The translations under genes were made by a program, and so were the position numbers. From positions 1-64,000 of the forward strand of contig NZ_JAERSF010000003.1 in assembly GCF_016735615.1 (NCBI RefSeq): DNA of 64,000 bases, in the 5' to 3' direction. Each line of letters starts with the position of its first letter. Position 1 is the first letter of the stretch. Below, piece after piece: positions 8,662-17,222 of the stretch. The notes beneath the pieces were generated by a model that saw nothing but the letters and a program-made list of their open reading frames with translations, made no database searches and was not told the origin of the DNA. The DNA is from Flavobacterium tagetis. GTDB lineage: Bacteria; Bacteroidota; Bacteroidia; Flavobacteriales; Flavobacteriaceae.

Positions 8662-11600
8662 TTATTTTACAGGAATATAAATATCAAAAGAAGCTCCTTG
8701 ATTTTGAATACCTGAAGCGGTGATAATTCCGTTATGGTTTTCAATAATTTTTTTCACAATCGCCAATCCGATTCCAGTTCCGTTGTAGCGGTCTCTGCCG
8801 TGAAGACGCTGAAAAACTTCGAATATTTTTTTGTTGTATTGCGCTTCAAAACCGATTCCGTTGTCTGAAACCTCTATGTAGCAATATTTTTTAGCAGGAA
8901 TCAGTTTTTCGTTTTCTAAATCTTTTCCAAGGGCAATTTTACTTCTAATTTTAATTATAATTGGAATATCAGGATTTGAAAATTTTAACGAATTACTGAT
9001 AAGGTTATAAAGTAATTGCTTGAATTGAAACGGAATAATATCAACTTCAACGCTTTGTTCAATTTCAATTACCGCACTTTTTTGATCTAGTTCTTCGGTT
9101 AAATCTTCTTTTACCTCATTTATAATTTGAGCAAGATCTGTTTTTATGAAAATGCGTTCCTGAATATTTGTTCTAGAATAAGCCAACAAATCATTAATTA
9201 AAGTTTGCATTCGCTGTGCTGCGTTTTGCATTCTTTTAAATTTATCTTTTCCGTTTTCTGATAAATGTTCTGCTTCTTTCTCTATAATCTGAGAAGCAAA
9301 AGTCTGTATTTTTCGAAGTGGTTCCTGTAAATCATGACTTGAGATATAAGCAAATGACTGAAGTTCTTTGTTCATTTCTTCCAATTCATTGTTTTTCTGC
9401 TCTAGTTCGAGGGCGTTCATTTTTAATTTATCATCGGCTTTTTTTCTTTCAGTTAAGTCATGTGTTACTTTTGAAAAACCAATGATATCGCCCTTTTTGT
9501 TATGAACTGCCGTAATAACTACACTTGCCCAAAATAGATTTCCGTTTTTACGCGCGCGCCAGCCTTCATGGATTACCTTTCCTTTTTCTCGCGCCAGTTC
9601 CAAAAGTTTCTCAGGTAGTTTAGCTTTCTGATCTTCTTTGGTATAAAAAACAGCAAAATATTTTCCGATAATTTCTTCTGCTTTGTAGCCTTTAATCTTT
9701 TCAGCTCCAACATTCCAGTTTTCTACAATGCCATAAGGATTCAAGTAGAGGATTGAATACTCTTGAACTTCTTCGACCATTAAATGATAACGTTCTTCAC
9801 TTTTGCGAAGCGATTCGTTAATCTGAATTAATTCTCTTGTTCTGGCTGTAACCTGTTGTTCAAGTTCATGCGTAAAAGCCTTTTCGGTATGAATATCAGT
9901 AAAGGCACCTACCCATTTTACAATTTTATTGTCGGGTCCAAAAACAGGTTCGCCAATAACAGTATGCCATCTGTATGAACCGTCTTTTCTTCTCATTCGC
10001 ACATCACAGCGGTACATTTCTCCCGTTGCGAGCGCGTGCTGCCAGATTTTGACATTTTCATCAAAATCATCTGGGTGAATCATTTTCTGCCATGAACCTT
10101 CTATTCCAGGTTCAATTCCAGTATATTCCAACCATCTTCCCGAAGTGAAAAGAGCATTTCCATCAGCATCGGTTTCCCAGATTAATTGCGGAATACTTTC
10201 GGTAAGCAATCGGAATCTTTTCTCGCTTTCTTCGATTTTCTTTCTTGCTTCAACTTTTTCCGTAACATCAATAAGCGTCATTCTAATTCCGGAAATCGAA
10301 TTATCACTTTCGCGAAGCGGAGCAAATTCAAAATCTACATAAAATTGATTGCCAAATTTTTCATTATCAATAAAAAGTAAAGATTCAGATTCAGCATATA
10401 CATTTCCAGATTCATAAACTTGTTTTAATAAATCTGCATATTTCTGTTTATTGAGTTCTGGAAATATTTCTAATATCTTTTTTCCTTGAACCTCGGTTTC
10501 TTCTTTTTTCCAGATATTCTTCAACAACACGAAATTGGCCATTTCGATCACAAAATCATTTCCTCGTAAAATGGCTTTTGGAACAGGCGATTGCATGATA
10601 AGATTGCGAAGTTTCTTTTCGCTTTCTTCAATTTTCTGCTGGTATTTTTTTTCTTCAGTGATATCCCGAATAGTCCCAATTAATTTTTCGGGCTGACGGT
10701 TTTCATCATAAAAAACTTTTCCTTTTCCTTCAATCCAATGTACCGATTGATCTTTCCAGATTACGCGAACTTCATAATTTAAGAAACCTGAACTCAAAGC
10801 TTCTTTGAAACCTTTATTTCGAATATGCAAATCATCGGGATGAAGATGCGCCAATAATTCTTCGTGAGTAAGCATTATATCTTCGGTATATCCGCCAATA
10901 ATTTCAAGATATCTTTTAGAATAAGTCGGAATACGGGTTTTTACATTCAGTTCCCAAGTTCCCAATTCGCTGGCTTCCACAACAATTTTAAGACGATCCT
11001 CGTTTAGTTCGATTTTTTTTCTGGCTTCAACTTTTTCGCTTACTTCGGTAACAGTCACTAAAATTCCAGAGATAGTTCCATTTTCTTCTTTCAAAGGATG
11101 GTATAGGAAATCAAAATAAGAAGTTTCTATTTTTCCATATCGGTTTAAAGGAACAGGGACTTCAATTCCATGAAACGGAATTCCTGTATTTAAAACGTTG
11201 TCTAGTAAAGGACTAACGCTTTCTTTTACTTCTGGAAGAGAATCGTATAATGGTCTGCCAACAAAAGTTTGTTCTTCTCGGTCTATCAGTTTTAGATAAG
11301 CTTCGTTTGCCATTTCCACGACGTATTCTGGCCCGCGAAGAATCGTGATGCCAACAGGAGCTTGTCTTACAGTATCACGAAATCTCTTGTCGCTCTCTTC
11401 GATTTTCTGTTTGGCTAAATATAAATCTGTAATTTCTACAGCGGTATTCATTACTCCGTAAATTTTTCCAGTCAAATCATACAGAGGTGTAAAGCTATAA
11501 TTGAAATAAAACGATTGCAAAACATTATCGATAACAATATCTATACGCGAATTTCTGGAGTGAAAGGATTGCCCTGTATTAAAGACCGATTCAACTTGTT

Positions 11601-12681
11601 CAAATACTGACTGATTTTGCAATTCAGGAAGAATTTCTTTATAAGTTTTTCCAATAACATCAGGACCTTTCCCCCAGATTTTTATGATTGATTCATTTGC
11701 GAGTTCAATACGCATTTCTTTCCCTACGTAAACAGCAATCGGAAAAGGAGCGTTTTCTACCAGCTGTCTTATTTTTTGTTCGCTTTCTTCTATTTTCGTG
11801 CGAGCCAAAACTTGAGCTGTAACTTCTGTAGCAATTGCTGCAACGCCAGAAATAGTTCCGTCAGGTTCACGCAAAGCTTCGTAGACAAAGTTGATATAAG
11901 TATTTTCGGTTTGTCCATTTCGATTTAATTGGACAAATAATTCGTCTGTGGTAATTTTTTTTCCGTCTGTAAAAACGTTCTGGAGAATTTCATCAAAGCC
12001 TTGTTTTTTTAATCTGGGCAAAGCTTCAAAAATAGGCTTATTAATTACATTTTCGGCTTTTGTTTCCCAAAGCTGGAGCATTTGTTCGTTGGCGATTTCA
12101 ACAACATGATTTTCACCTCTAAAAATACACATGGCAACGGGAGCCTGCATAATATTATTGACAAATCTTGCATTACTTTCCTGTAACGCATCAGCAACAA
12201 TTTTCTTTTCGGTGGTTTCGATAACCGTAACCAAAATTCCGCCAATAGTACCGTCTTCTATTTTTATCGGACTATAGGAAAAGTCAAAAAAACAATCTTC
12301 TGTATAGCCGTTTCGATGAAGCGGAACTTTAAAATCAGGAAAACTTACAGCATGTCCTTTCATAACATCGGCAAACATTGGTCCTATGGTATCCCAGATT
12401 TCAGCAAATGTATCTTTAGAACTTCCGCCTAAAGCTTCTGGATGTTTAGAAGCGCCAAGGATAGGACGAAAAGCATCATTGTAGAGTTGAGTATAATTTT
12501 TTCCCCACGCAATGTACATTCCAAACGGATTGCCGAGCATCATTGCGGTCATTGTTTTTAAACTTTGTGGCCATTTTTCAGGATCTCCCAATGGCGTTTG
12601 GCTCCAATCTGCAGAACGAATTAATTCTCCCATTTTTCCTCCTTCGGAAAGAAAATAATGTTCCTTTTTTTTGCGGTTCAT
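8662..12681 (-). CDS. Multi-PAS hybrid-free sensor histidine kinase
   Basis: A 1339-residue kinase with about eight consecutive PAS/PAC modules (roughly 1-165, 170-300, 300-430, 430-560, 560-685, 685-815, 815-945, 960-1080), each ending in a 'VT(E/D)VxEK' type coil. A coiled coil near 1080-1115 leads to a HisKA domain with the H-box SSHDLQEPLRK and a HATPase domain ending NGTGIGLAIVKKIIENH. No membrane segment is obvious, so it is probably soluble. The start is the ATG at 12681; a TTG two codons upstream is unlikely. It follows a single-domain receiver gene by 12 bases and lacks its own receiver, so that protein is the likely phosphoacceptor. Signals sensed are unknown. Confidence 0.92.
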   Translation of the reverse strand: MNRKKKEHYFLSEGGKMGELIRSADWSQTPLGDPEKWPQSLKTMTAMMLGNPFGMYIAWGKNYTQLYNDAFRPILGASKHPEALGGSSKDTFAEIWDTIGPMFADVMKGHAVSFPDFKVPLHRNGYTEDCFFDFSYSPIKIEDGTIGGILVTVIETTEKKIVADALQESNARFVNNIMQAPVAMCIFRGENHVVEIANEQMLQLWETKAENVINKPIFEALPRLKKQGFDEILQNVFTDGKKITTDELFVQLNRNGQTENTYINFVYEALREPDGTISGVAAIATEVTAQVLARTKIEESEQKIRQLVENAPFPIAVYVGKEMRIELANESIIKIWGKGPDVIGKTYKEILPELQNQSVFEQVESVFNTGQSFHSRNSRIDIVIDNVLQSFYFNYSFTPLYDLTGKIYGVMNTAVEITDLYLAKQKIEESDKRFRDTVRQAPVGITILRGPEYVVEMANEAYLKLIDREEQTFVGRPLYDSLPEVKESVSPLLDNVLNTGIPFHGIEVPVPLNRYGKIETSYFDFLYHPLKEENGTISGILVTVTEVSEKVEARKKIELNEDRLKIVVEASELGTWELNVKTRIPTYSKRYLEIIGGYTEDIMLTHEELLAHLHPDDLHIRNKGFKEALSSGFLNYEVRVIWKDQSVHWIEGKGKVFYDENRQPEKLIGTIRDITEEKKYQQKIEESEKKLRNLIMQSPVPKAILRGNDFVIEMANFVLLKNIWKKEETEVQGKKILEIFPELNKQKYADLLKQVYESGNVYAESESLLFIDNEKFGNQFYVDFEFAPLRESDNSISGIRMTLIDVTEKVEARKKIEESEKRFRLLTESIPQLIWETDADGNALFTSGRWLEYTGIEPGIEGSWQKMIHPDDFDENVKIWQHALATGEMYRCDVRMRRKDGSYRWHTVIGEPVFGPDNKIVKWVGAFTDIHTEKAFTHELEQQVTARTRELIQINESLRKSEERYHLMVEEVQEYSILYLNPYGIVENWNVGAEKIKGYKAEEIIGKYFAVFYTKEDQKAKLPEKLLELAREKGKVIHEGWRARKNGNLFWASVVITAVHNKKGDIIGFSKVTHDLTERKKADDKLKMNALELEQKNNELEEMNKELQSFAYISSHDLQEPLRKIQTFASQIIEKEAEHLSENGKDKFKRMQNAAQRMQTLINDLLAYSRTNIQERIFIKTDLAQIINEVKEDLTEELDQKSAVIEIEQSVEVDIIPFQFKQLLYNLISNSLKFSNPDIPIIIKIRSKIALGKDLENEKLIPAKKYCYIEVSDNGIGFEAQYNKKIFEVFQRLHGRDRYNGTGIGLAIVKKIIENHNGIITASGIQNQGASFDIYIPVK

Positions 12682-12693
12682 TTCCAAAGAAGA

Positions 12694-13140
12694 TTAAGGT
12701 TGCAGTATGAAATTGGCTCTTTCGGGCTGTTTAAATTTATTTTCTGATGCAATTGTCAGTGCTTTTTCGATTACGCTTTTAAGTTTAGAAAACTCACCTG
12801 GTTTTCTAATATAATAAGAAGCGCCTTTTTGATAAAGTTTATTTACTATTTCACTATCAAGCGAAGTAGAGAAAATGATTATAGGTAGGTTTTTCAGTTT
12901 CTCGTCATCTTTTATTTCATCCAAACATTCAATACCATTTTTCCGAGGCATATTTAAATCCAAAAAAATAACTTCTGGAAGATTAGAAATATTATTTTTT
13001 AAATAATCCATTAATTGTACGCCATCATGAACCGTTAAAAGATCGGCGCTGAAAGTTATTTCGTCGAGAGCTTCTTTAAAGAAAAGGCAGTCGTCTTCGT
13101 CGTCATCAGCCAGTAAAAGATGGTAACGCTCTTTACTCAT
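12694..13140 (-). CDS. Single-domain response regulator (Rcp1-like)
   Basis: A 148-residue stand-alone receiver with the acidic cluster ADDDEDD (11-17), phosphoacceptor Asp61 in FLDLNMPRKNG, Ser/Thr in FSTS and the conserved Lys in IRKPGE. No output domain. This subclass (Rcp1-like) is typically encoded beside multi-PAS or phytochrome-type kinases, as here, where the kinase gene follows by 12 bases. It presumably passes phosphate to another partner or acts by protein contact. Confidence 0.92.
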   Translation of the reverse strand: MSKERYHLLLADDDEDDCLFFKEALDEITFSADLLTVHDGVQLMDYLKNNISNLPEVIFLDLNMPRKNGIECLDEIKDDEKLKNLPIIIFSTSLDSEIVNKLYQKGASYYIRKPGEFSKLKSVIEKALTIASENKFKQPERANFILQP

Positions 13141-13381
13141 TTTGTAGTCTCCTTAATTTTAGGGTTAAGTTTGTTTTGATAAATTTAACTTTTTTAAGTA
13201 AGATTTCCTGATTTTTTAGGAAGAATGTTTCTTTAAGGATGCAAAAAAGTGTTTTTGAGATCTATTTATTCTTTTAGACAATTTTATTTTGATAACAGCG
13301 TTTTATTAATTCTCACCATTTTTTCGTCAGAGAATTTGTTTTTTTGAGATTTACACTTTTTAAAAATTAAGAAATCAAAAC

Positions 13382-13521
13382 CGCTCTAAACCCTTTCAAA
13401 ATCTCACTTTTCAATTCCGAATTCTACAATTTTAGTGTATACCGTATCCAAAAAGTGTGAAATAATTACACACTCTTTTTTGTGTCTGTTTTTGTAAATC
13501 GCTCTATACCAGTTTAAAATC
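13382..13521 (+). repeat. Pair of 22-bp direct repeats upstream of the glycosyltransferase
   Basis: CGCTCTAAACCCTTTCAAAA... (13382-13403) and CGCTCTATACCAGTTTAAAA... (13500-13521) agree at 18 of 22 positions and lie 118 bases apart. The second copy ends 3 bases before the -24 element of the sigma-54-type promoter. They may be regulator sites or traces of a promoter duplication; the first copy is not followed by a -24/-12 element. Confidence 0.5.
13454..13474. promoter_or_regulatory. Dyad AGTGTG-N9-CACACT, candidate enhancer site
   Basis: AGTGTG (13454-13459) and CACACT (13469-13474) form a perfect 6+6 inverted repeat. Its centre lies about 88 bases before the start point predicted from the -24/-12 promoter, within the usual range for an enhancer-binding protein site. 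The 530-base region 13141-13670 otherwise holds no reading frame that looks like a gene. Confidence 0.45.
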
Positions 13522-13524
13522 GTG

Positions 13525-13541
13525 TTGGCACGCCGCTTGCA
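13525..13541 (+). promoter_or_regulatory. Sigma-54 (-24/-12) promoter
   Basis: TTGGCACGCCGCTTGCA matches the RpoN consensus TGGCACG-N4-TTGC exactly, with the invariant GG (13527-13528) and GC (13539-13540) separated by exactly 10 bases. Transcription would start near 13552, leaving a ~120-base 5' UTR before the glycosyltransferase gene. Bacteroidota carry rpoN, but few such promoters have been described in them. Confidence 0.8.
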
Positions 13542-13670
13542 AAATGTGTTAATGTCAAAATCTTTGATGTGTTTGTTTTTTTATTGTTTTTCGAAAGAGA
13601 TTCAGATAAACTAGAAAAGAAAAGATTTTGCTAAAAGCCAAATTAAGCAAATTAAAAAAGGAGTATAAGC

Positions 13671-15116
13671 ATGGAAAGCGAAACAATTATCTCAGAACAA
13701 TTTTACACGAACAGCAGTTCAGCGATTAGCGAAAAAACAATAAACGGTTCTTTTTTCGGAACTAAACAAAAATCCCAAAAAATACATGTAGAAAGACCAA
13801 CAAGTCCGTTTGGATTAGCGGTTCTTATCGGAACTTTTTTATTGCTCCTAGCAGGTGTTGGAGTAGTAATTCTGTTGCAAGATGATTTTGAGAAATTTCA
13901 TTTTGAAAGAATTGCCTCAACTTGGGGATTACCATTTTTAATCATAACTACAATTTTATTCTTTTATCAGGCAGGAGTTTTCTTGTACAGTTCTTTCTTG
14001 TATTTGAGATATAAAGCAATTCCATCAGTGTCAGACGATTTATTGCCAACTTGTACGATTATCGTTCCAGCATACAATGAAGGAAAATTAGTTTGGGATA
14101 CTTTATTGAGTCTTGCAGACAGTGATTATCCAGCAGAAAAATTACAGCTTTTAGCAATTGACGATGGAAGTAAAGATGATACTTGGTATTGGATGCAGGA
14201 AGCAAAAGCAAAATTGGGAGATCGTGTAACGATTTTTCAGCAACCAAAAAATCAAGGAAAACGTCAAGCCTTATACAGAGGGTTTAAATTAGGAACGGGG
14301 GAAATCTTTGTAACAGTAGATAGTGATTCTATTGTGAAAAAAGATACTTTAAGAAACTTAGTAAGTCCGTTTGTAGTAAACAAAAAATGTGGAGCCGTTG
14401 CAGGAAACGTTCAAGTTTTGAACAATAAAAAAGCGATTTTACCAAAAATGCTTAATGTAAGTTTCGTAATGAGTTTTGAATTCCAACGTTCTGCAGAGAG
14501 TGAGTTAGGTTCTGTATTATGTACGCCAGGCGCTTTGGCAGCTTACAAAAGAGACGCGGTTTTTAACTGTCTTCCAGAATGGATTAACCAGACTTTTATG
14601 GGAGAACCATCAGATATTGGAGAAGATCGTGCTTTAACTAATATGATTTTGAAACAAGGTTTTGAAGTGAAATTTCAAAGAAATGCAGTTGTGTTAACCA
14701 ATGTTCCAGAAGAATATAAAGGGTTATACAAAATGTTCATTAGATGGGCGAGAAGTAACGTTCGTGAGAACCTTATGATGGCAAAATTTGTATTCAAAGA
14801 TTTTAGAAAAGACTCAAAATTTGGACCTAGAATGTTATTCTTAAATCAGTTTTTCAAAATTGCAATGACGTATCCATTCTTATTGTTTATGTTTTATTTT
14901 ATTGCAGTTCACCCAGTATTATTTTTGAGCTCAACATTAATGGCAATCTTAATCTTTTCAAGTTTTTCAATGTTGTTTTATGCAAAAAGATACACACTTT
15001 CAGAATCATTCTGGGCCTATTCATACAGTGTTTTTTACACTTTCAGTTTATTCTGGATTGCGCCTTATGCCATTGCAACAGCCAACAAAAAAGGCTGGTT
15101 GACAAGAGGCTTATAA
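13671..15116 (+). CDS. Membrane glycosyltransferase family 2 (hyaluronan/chitin synthase-like)
   Basis: A 481-residue processive-type GT2. Two membrane segments lie near 48-70 and 85-110. The GT-A domain follows, with TIIVPAYNEG, the UDP-sugar contact IDDGSKDD, the metal DxD-like VDSDS, the acceptor motif GEDRALTN and the RWARSN version of QxxRW. The C-terminal third (about 375-480) is membrane helices. This arrangement fits NodC/HasA/PgaC-type synthases making a beta-linked (amino)sugar polymer; the exact product cannot be read. The start has an unusually clear AAGGAG ribosome site at 13659-13664. It is a single-gene unit under a -24/-12 promoter and closed by a strong terminator, which suggests control by an enhancer-binding activator. 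Confidence 0.88.
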   Translation: MESETIISEQFYTNSSSAISEKTINGSFFGTKQKSQKIHVERPTSPFGLAVLIGTFLLLLAGVGVVILLQDDFEKFHFERIASTWGLPFLIITTILFFYQAGVFLYSSFLYLRYKAIPSVSDDLLPTCTIIVPAYNEGKLVWDTLLSLADSDYPAEKLQLLAIDDGSKDDTWYWMQEAKAKLGDRVTIFQQPKNQGKRQALYRGFKLGTGEIFVTVDSDSIVKKDTLRNLVSPFVVNKKCGAVAGNVQVLNNKKAILPKMLNVSFVMSFEFQRSAESELGSVLCTPGALAAYKRDAVFNCLPEWINQTFMGEPSDIGEDRALTNMILKQGFEVKFQRNAVVLTNVPEEYKGLYKMFIRWARSNVRENLMMAKFVFKDFRKDSKFGPRMLFLNQFFKIAMTYPFLLFMFYFIAVHPVLFLSSTLMAILIFSSFSMLFYAKRYTLSESFWAYSYSVFYTFSLFWIAPYAIATANKKGWLTRGL

Positions 15117-15154
15117 ACAAGTACACTTTCATTCTATATAAAACTCCACCCAAG

Positions 15155-15189
15155 AAAAAACCCGTTGCAAATTTTACAACGGGTTTTTT
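15155..15189. terminator. Bidirectional intrinsic terminator
   Basis: AAAAAACCCGTTG (15155-15167) pairs with CAACGGGTTTTTT (15177-15189) over 13 bp. It separates the convergent glycosyltransferase and AAA ATPase genes. Confidence 0.93.
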
Positions 15190-15196
15190 AGTGTTT

Positions 15197-15901
15197 TTAT
15201 TTCGAATCTAAGGCAGCAATAATTTGCTTTTTCATTGTCGTATTTATATAGTCTAAAGCTTCAGCATAAGAAATTGAATATTTTCTTTCTATGTTTTGAA
15301 AATGCTCTGGAAAACTGCTTAAAATTTTATCATAATAAATATTGAGCTGTTTTTCTGAAGGCATTTCATACTTCAAACGAAGCTGAAATCTTCTTAATAA
15401 AGCACTATCAATTATCTCATAATGATTGGTCGCGCAAATCAATAAACTATCAGAAGGAAAATAATCAAAAAGCTGAATGATGGTATTGACCAAACGTCTC
15501 ATTTCGCCCACGTCTTTATCGTCACTGTCACGGCTTTTTCCGATCTGGTCAAATTCGTCTAAAAATAAAACTGCTCTTTCTCTGATTGCTTTATCAAAAA
15601 TGGCTTTCAAATTCTTAGAAGTTTCACCAATTCTCGAATCAACAACAGTGCTGAGGTTTACAATAATAATGTTTTTGCCTAACGTATTGGCAATTGCTTT
15701 TGCCGTTGTTGTTTTACCGCAGCCAGAACTTCCGTGCAGTAGAATTTTATTATCAACTTTAAGATTGTACTTTTTTAATTCTTCGATATATTGATGTTCT
15801 TTGATAATCTGAAGCAACGCTGCTTTATTTTCATCACTAAAAAATAAATCGTCTAAAGCAATTTTTTCAGTATCAATTACAGTAAGATCATTCAGGTTCA
15901 T
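15197..15901 (-). CDS. Small AAA+ ATPase
   Basis: A 234-residue single AAA module: Walker A GSSGCGKT (58-64), Walker B VLFLDEFD (111-118), sensor 1 CATNH and the paired arginine finger Arg170-Arg171 in LLRRF. There is only a short N-terminal extension and no second domain, so the partner or substrate must be supplied by another protein. It follows the yggS gene on the same strand with a 29-base gap and may be cotranscribed. A -7-like element (TAATTTTG on the minus strand, 15919-15926) lies just upstream and could give a separate start. Confidence 0.88.
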   Translation of the reverse strand: MNLNDLTVIDTEKIALDDLFFSDENKAALLQIIKEHQYIEELKKYNLKVDNKILLHGSSGCGKTTTAKAIANTLGKNIIIVNLSTVVDSRIGETSKNLKAIFDKAIRERAVLFLDEFDQIGKSRDSDDKDVGEMRRLVNTIIQLFDYFPSDSLLICATNHYEIIDSALLRRFQLRLKYEMPSEKQLNIYYDKILSSFPEHFQNIERKYSISYAEALDYINTTMKKQIIAALDSK

Positions 15902-15930
15902 CTGTTTATTATTTGCTGCAAAATTAAGTT

Positions 15931-16662
15931 TTATTCTGCAATGTTTTCGTTCCAGATTTCTTTTCCTAAAAAGCGGTTTCCGAATATCGAAGTGCCAACT
16001 CGCACCATATTCGAACCTTCGGCAATGGCAAGTTCCAAATCTTGAGACATTCCCATAGAAAGTTTTAGATCGGTTAAACCTTCAATACTTTCTGAATAAA
16101 TTTCATCTCGAATCGTTCTTAAAAGCCGTAGAGACGGAATCATTTTTTCTTTTTCAACATCCAACAGGCCAATTGTCATTAAACCTTTTATATTTAAGGT
16201 CTCACAAGTTTTTATTTTTTTTATGAAAGGTAAAACTTCATTTGGCGCCAATCCAAATTTACTTTCTTCGTAAGACGTATTTACTTGTACAAAAACGTCT
16301 AATTTTCGGTTTTGGCTTTGGAGTTGTTTATGAAGTTCTTCGGCTAGACTTATTCGATCCAAAGATTGAATGCAAGTAGCGTATTTCAAAACATCTTTTA
16401 CTTTATTGGTCTGAAGATGTCCAATAAAATGACGCTCAACTGGAAGATCTTTCAAAATATCGTTTTTATCCCTCAATTCCTGCATTTTGTTTTCGCCCAT
16501 TAATGTTTCGCCAGCTTCAATTGCAATGCGTATTTTTTCTGCAGGAACAGTTTTGGTTGCCAATAAAAGCTGTACTTCATCAGGATTTCGCCCAGCCATT
16601 TTACAGGCATTTTCGATACGCTGATGCACTTTAATCAAATTAAAAATAATATCGTTTTTCAT
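15931..16662 (-). CDS. YggS-family pyridoxal phosphate homeostasis protein
   Basis: A 243-residue alanine-racemase-N-fold protein. The PLP lysine is Lys37 in LLLATKTV, and the family signature GHLQTNK, VNTS and MSQDLELAI...RVGTSIFG is complete. Members (YggS/PLPBP) bind PLP without known enzymatic activity and buffer the cellular PLP pool and amino-acid metabolism. Usual length, no signal peptide, cytoplasmic. Confidence 0.95.
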   Translation of the reverse strand: MKNDIIFNLIKVHQRIENACKMAGRNPDEVQLLLATKTVPAEKIRIAIEAGETLMGENKMQELRDKNDILKDLPVERHFIGHLQTNKVKDVLKYATCIQSLDRISLAEELHKQLQSQNRKLDVFVQVNTSYEESKFGLAPNEVLPFIKKIKTCETLNIKGLMTIGLLDVEKEKMIPSLRLLRTIRDEIYSESIEGLTDLKLSMGMSQDLELAIAEGSNMVRVGTSIFGNRFLGKEIWNENIAE

Positions 16663-16756
16663 ACTGTAAAATTATGTTCAAATAGCAAAATCTTGCTGGA
16701 CCAGTATATTTTAAAAAATGAAAAAACTGGATGATTTTCAACTTTTAAATCCTATG

Positions 16757-16764
16757 TAAATTTG
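16757..16764 (+). promoter_or_regulatory. Candidate -7 element of the DUF2024 gene
   Basis: TAAATTTG matches the flavobacterial -7 motif TAnnTTTG. No clear TTG is present at the right distance upstream, so only the -7 half is supported. Transcription would begin near 16770, placing the whole octamer array in the 5' UTR. Confidence 0.4.
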
Positions 16765-16782
16765 CATCATAAAACAATAAAA

Positions 16783-16822
16783 CTTAGTCCCTTAGTGACT
16801 TAGTAACTTAGAAACTTAGGAA
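16783..16822 (+). repeat. Five-copy 8-bp tandem repeat abutting a start codon
   Basis: CTTAG recurs at 16783, 16791, 16799, 16807 and 16815, exactly every 8 bases (CTTAGTCC, CTTAGTGA, CTTAGTAA, CTTAGAAA, CTTAGGAA). The last unit ends at the base before the ATG at 16823. The final GGAA could act as a weak ribosome site. Confidence 0.9.
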
Positions 16823-17086
16823 ATGAAAATAGCAGTTTGGGATACTTATGTAACCCGCAAAGACGGAAAAATTATGCACTTTGATATTTTGGTTGATGAA
16901 AATGTTAACGATGCAGAGCAAGTATATGAATATGGTAAAAAATACCTGAAAAGTGTAGAACAAGAAGGACAGGCTTTATCTTCTAAAGAATGCCGTTTCT
17001 GCCACATAGACAAAGCGCCGATTGAAGTTGAAAATCAGATTCGGGCAAATGGATTTTCTATTATTGAAATGGAAAACTGTAATTAA
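16823..17086 (+). CDS. DUF2024 family protein
   Basis: An 87-residue protein beginning MKIAVWDTYVTRKDG and containing MHFDILV and KECRFCHIDKA, the characteristic pattern of DUF2024. These are short soluble proteins of unknown role; the CxxCH motif might bind a metal. Its start codon directly follows the octamer array, so repeat-number change could alter its translation. It is convergent with the MocR gene. Confidence 0.9.
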   Translation: MKIAVWDTYVTRKDGKIMHFDILVDENVNDAEQVYEYGKKYLKSVEQEGQALSSKECRFCHIDKAPIEVENQIRANGFSIIEMENCN

Positions 17087-17118
17087 CTTGTTGTTAAGTT
17101 AATTGAACGCTGATAAAA

Positions 17119-17212
17119 AAGATTCGCTATCGCGAAAACGCAGATTCACGCAGATTTTTAAAATCAGTTTTTTTCCGCGTCTTTGCAATAGCAAATCCGT
17201 AAAATCTGCGTC
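17119..17212. repeat. Palindromic intergenic repeat in a convergent gap
   Basis: CGCAGATTTT (17149-17158) is a perfect inverted match of AAAATCTGCG (17201-17210). Two smaller hairpins are also present: TTCGC/GCGAA (17123-17136) and TTTGC/GCAAA (17182-17195). The phrases 'ACGCAGATTCACGCAGAT' and 'AAAATCTGCGTCT' are of the kind scattered between genes in Flavobacterium genomes. It occupies most of the gap between the convergent DUF2024 and MocR genes. Confidence 0.6.
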
Positions 17213-17222
17213 TAAATTTTAG

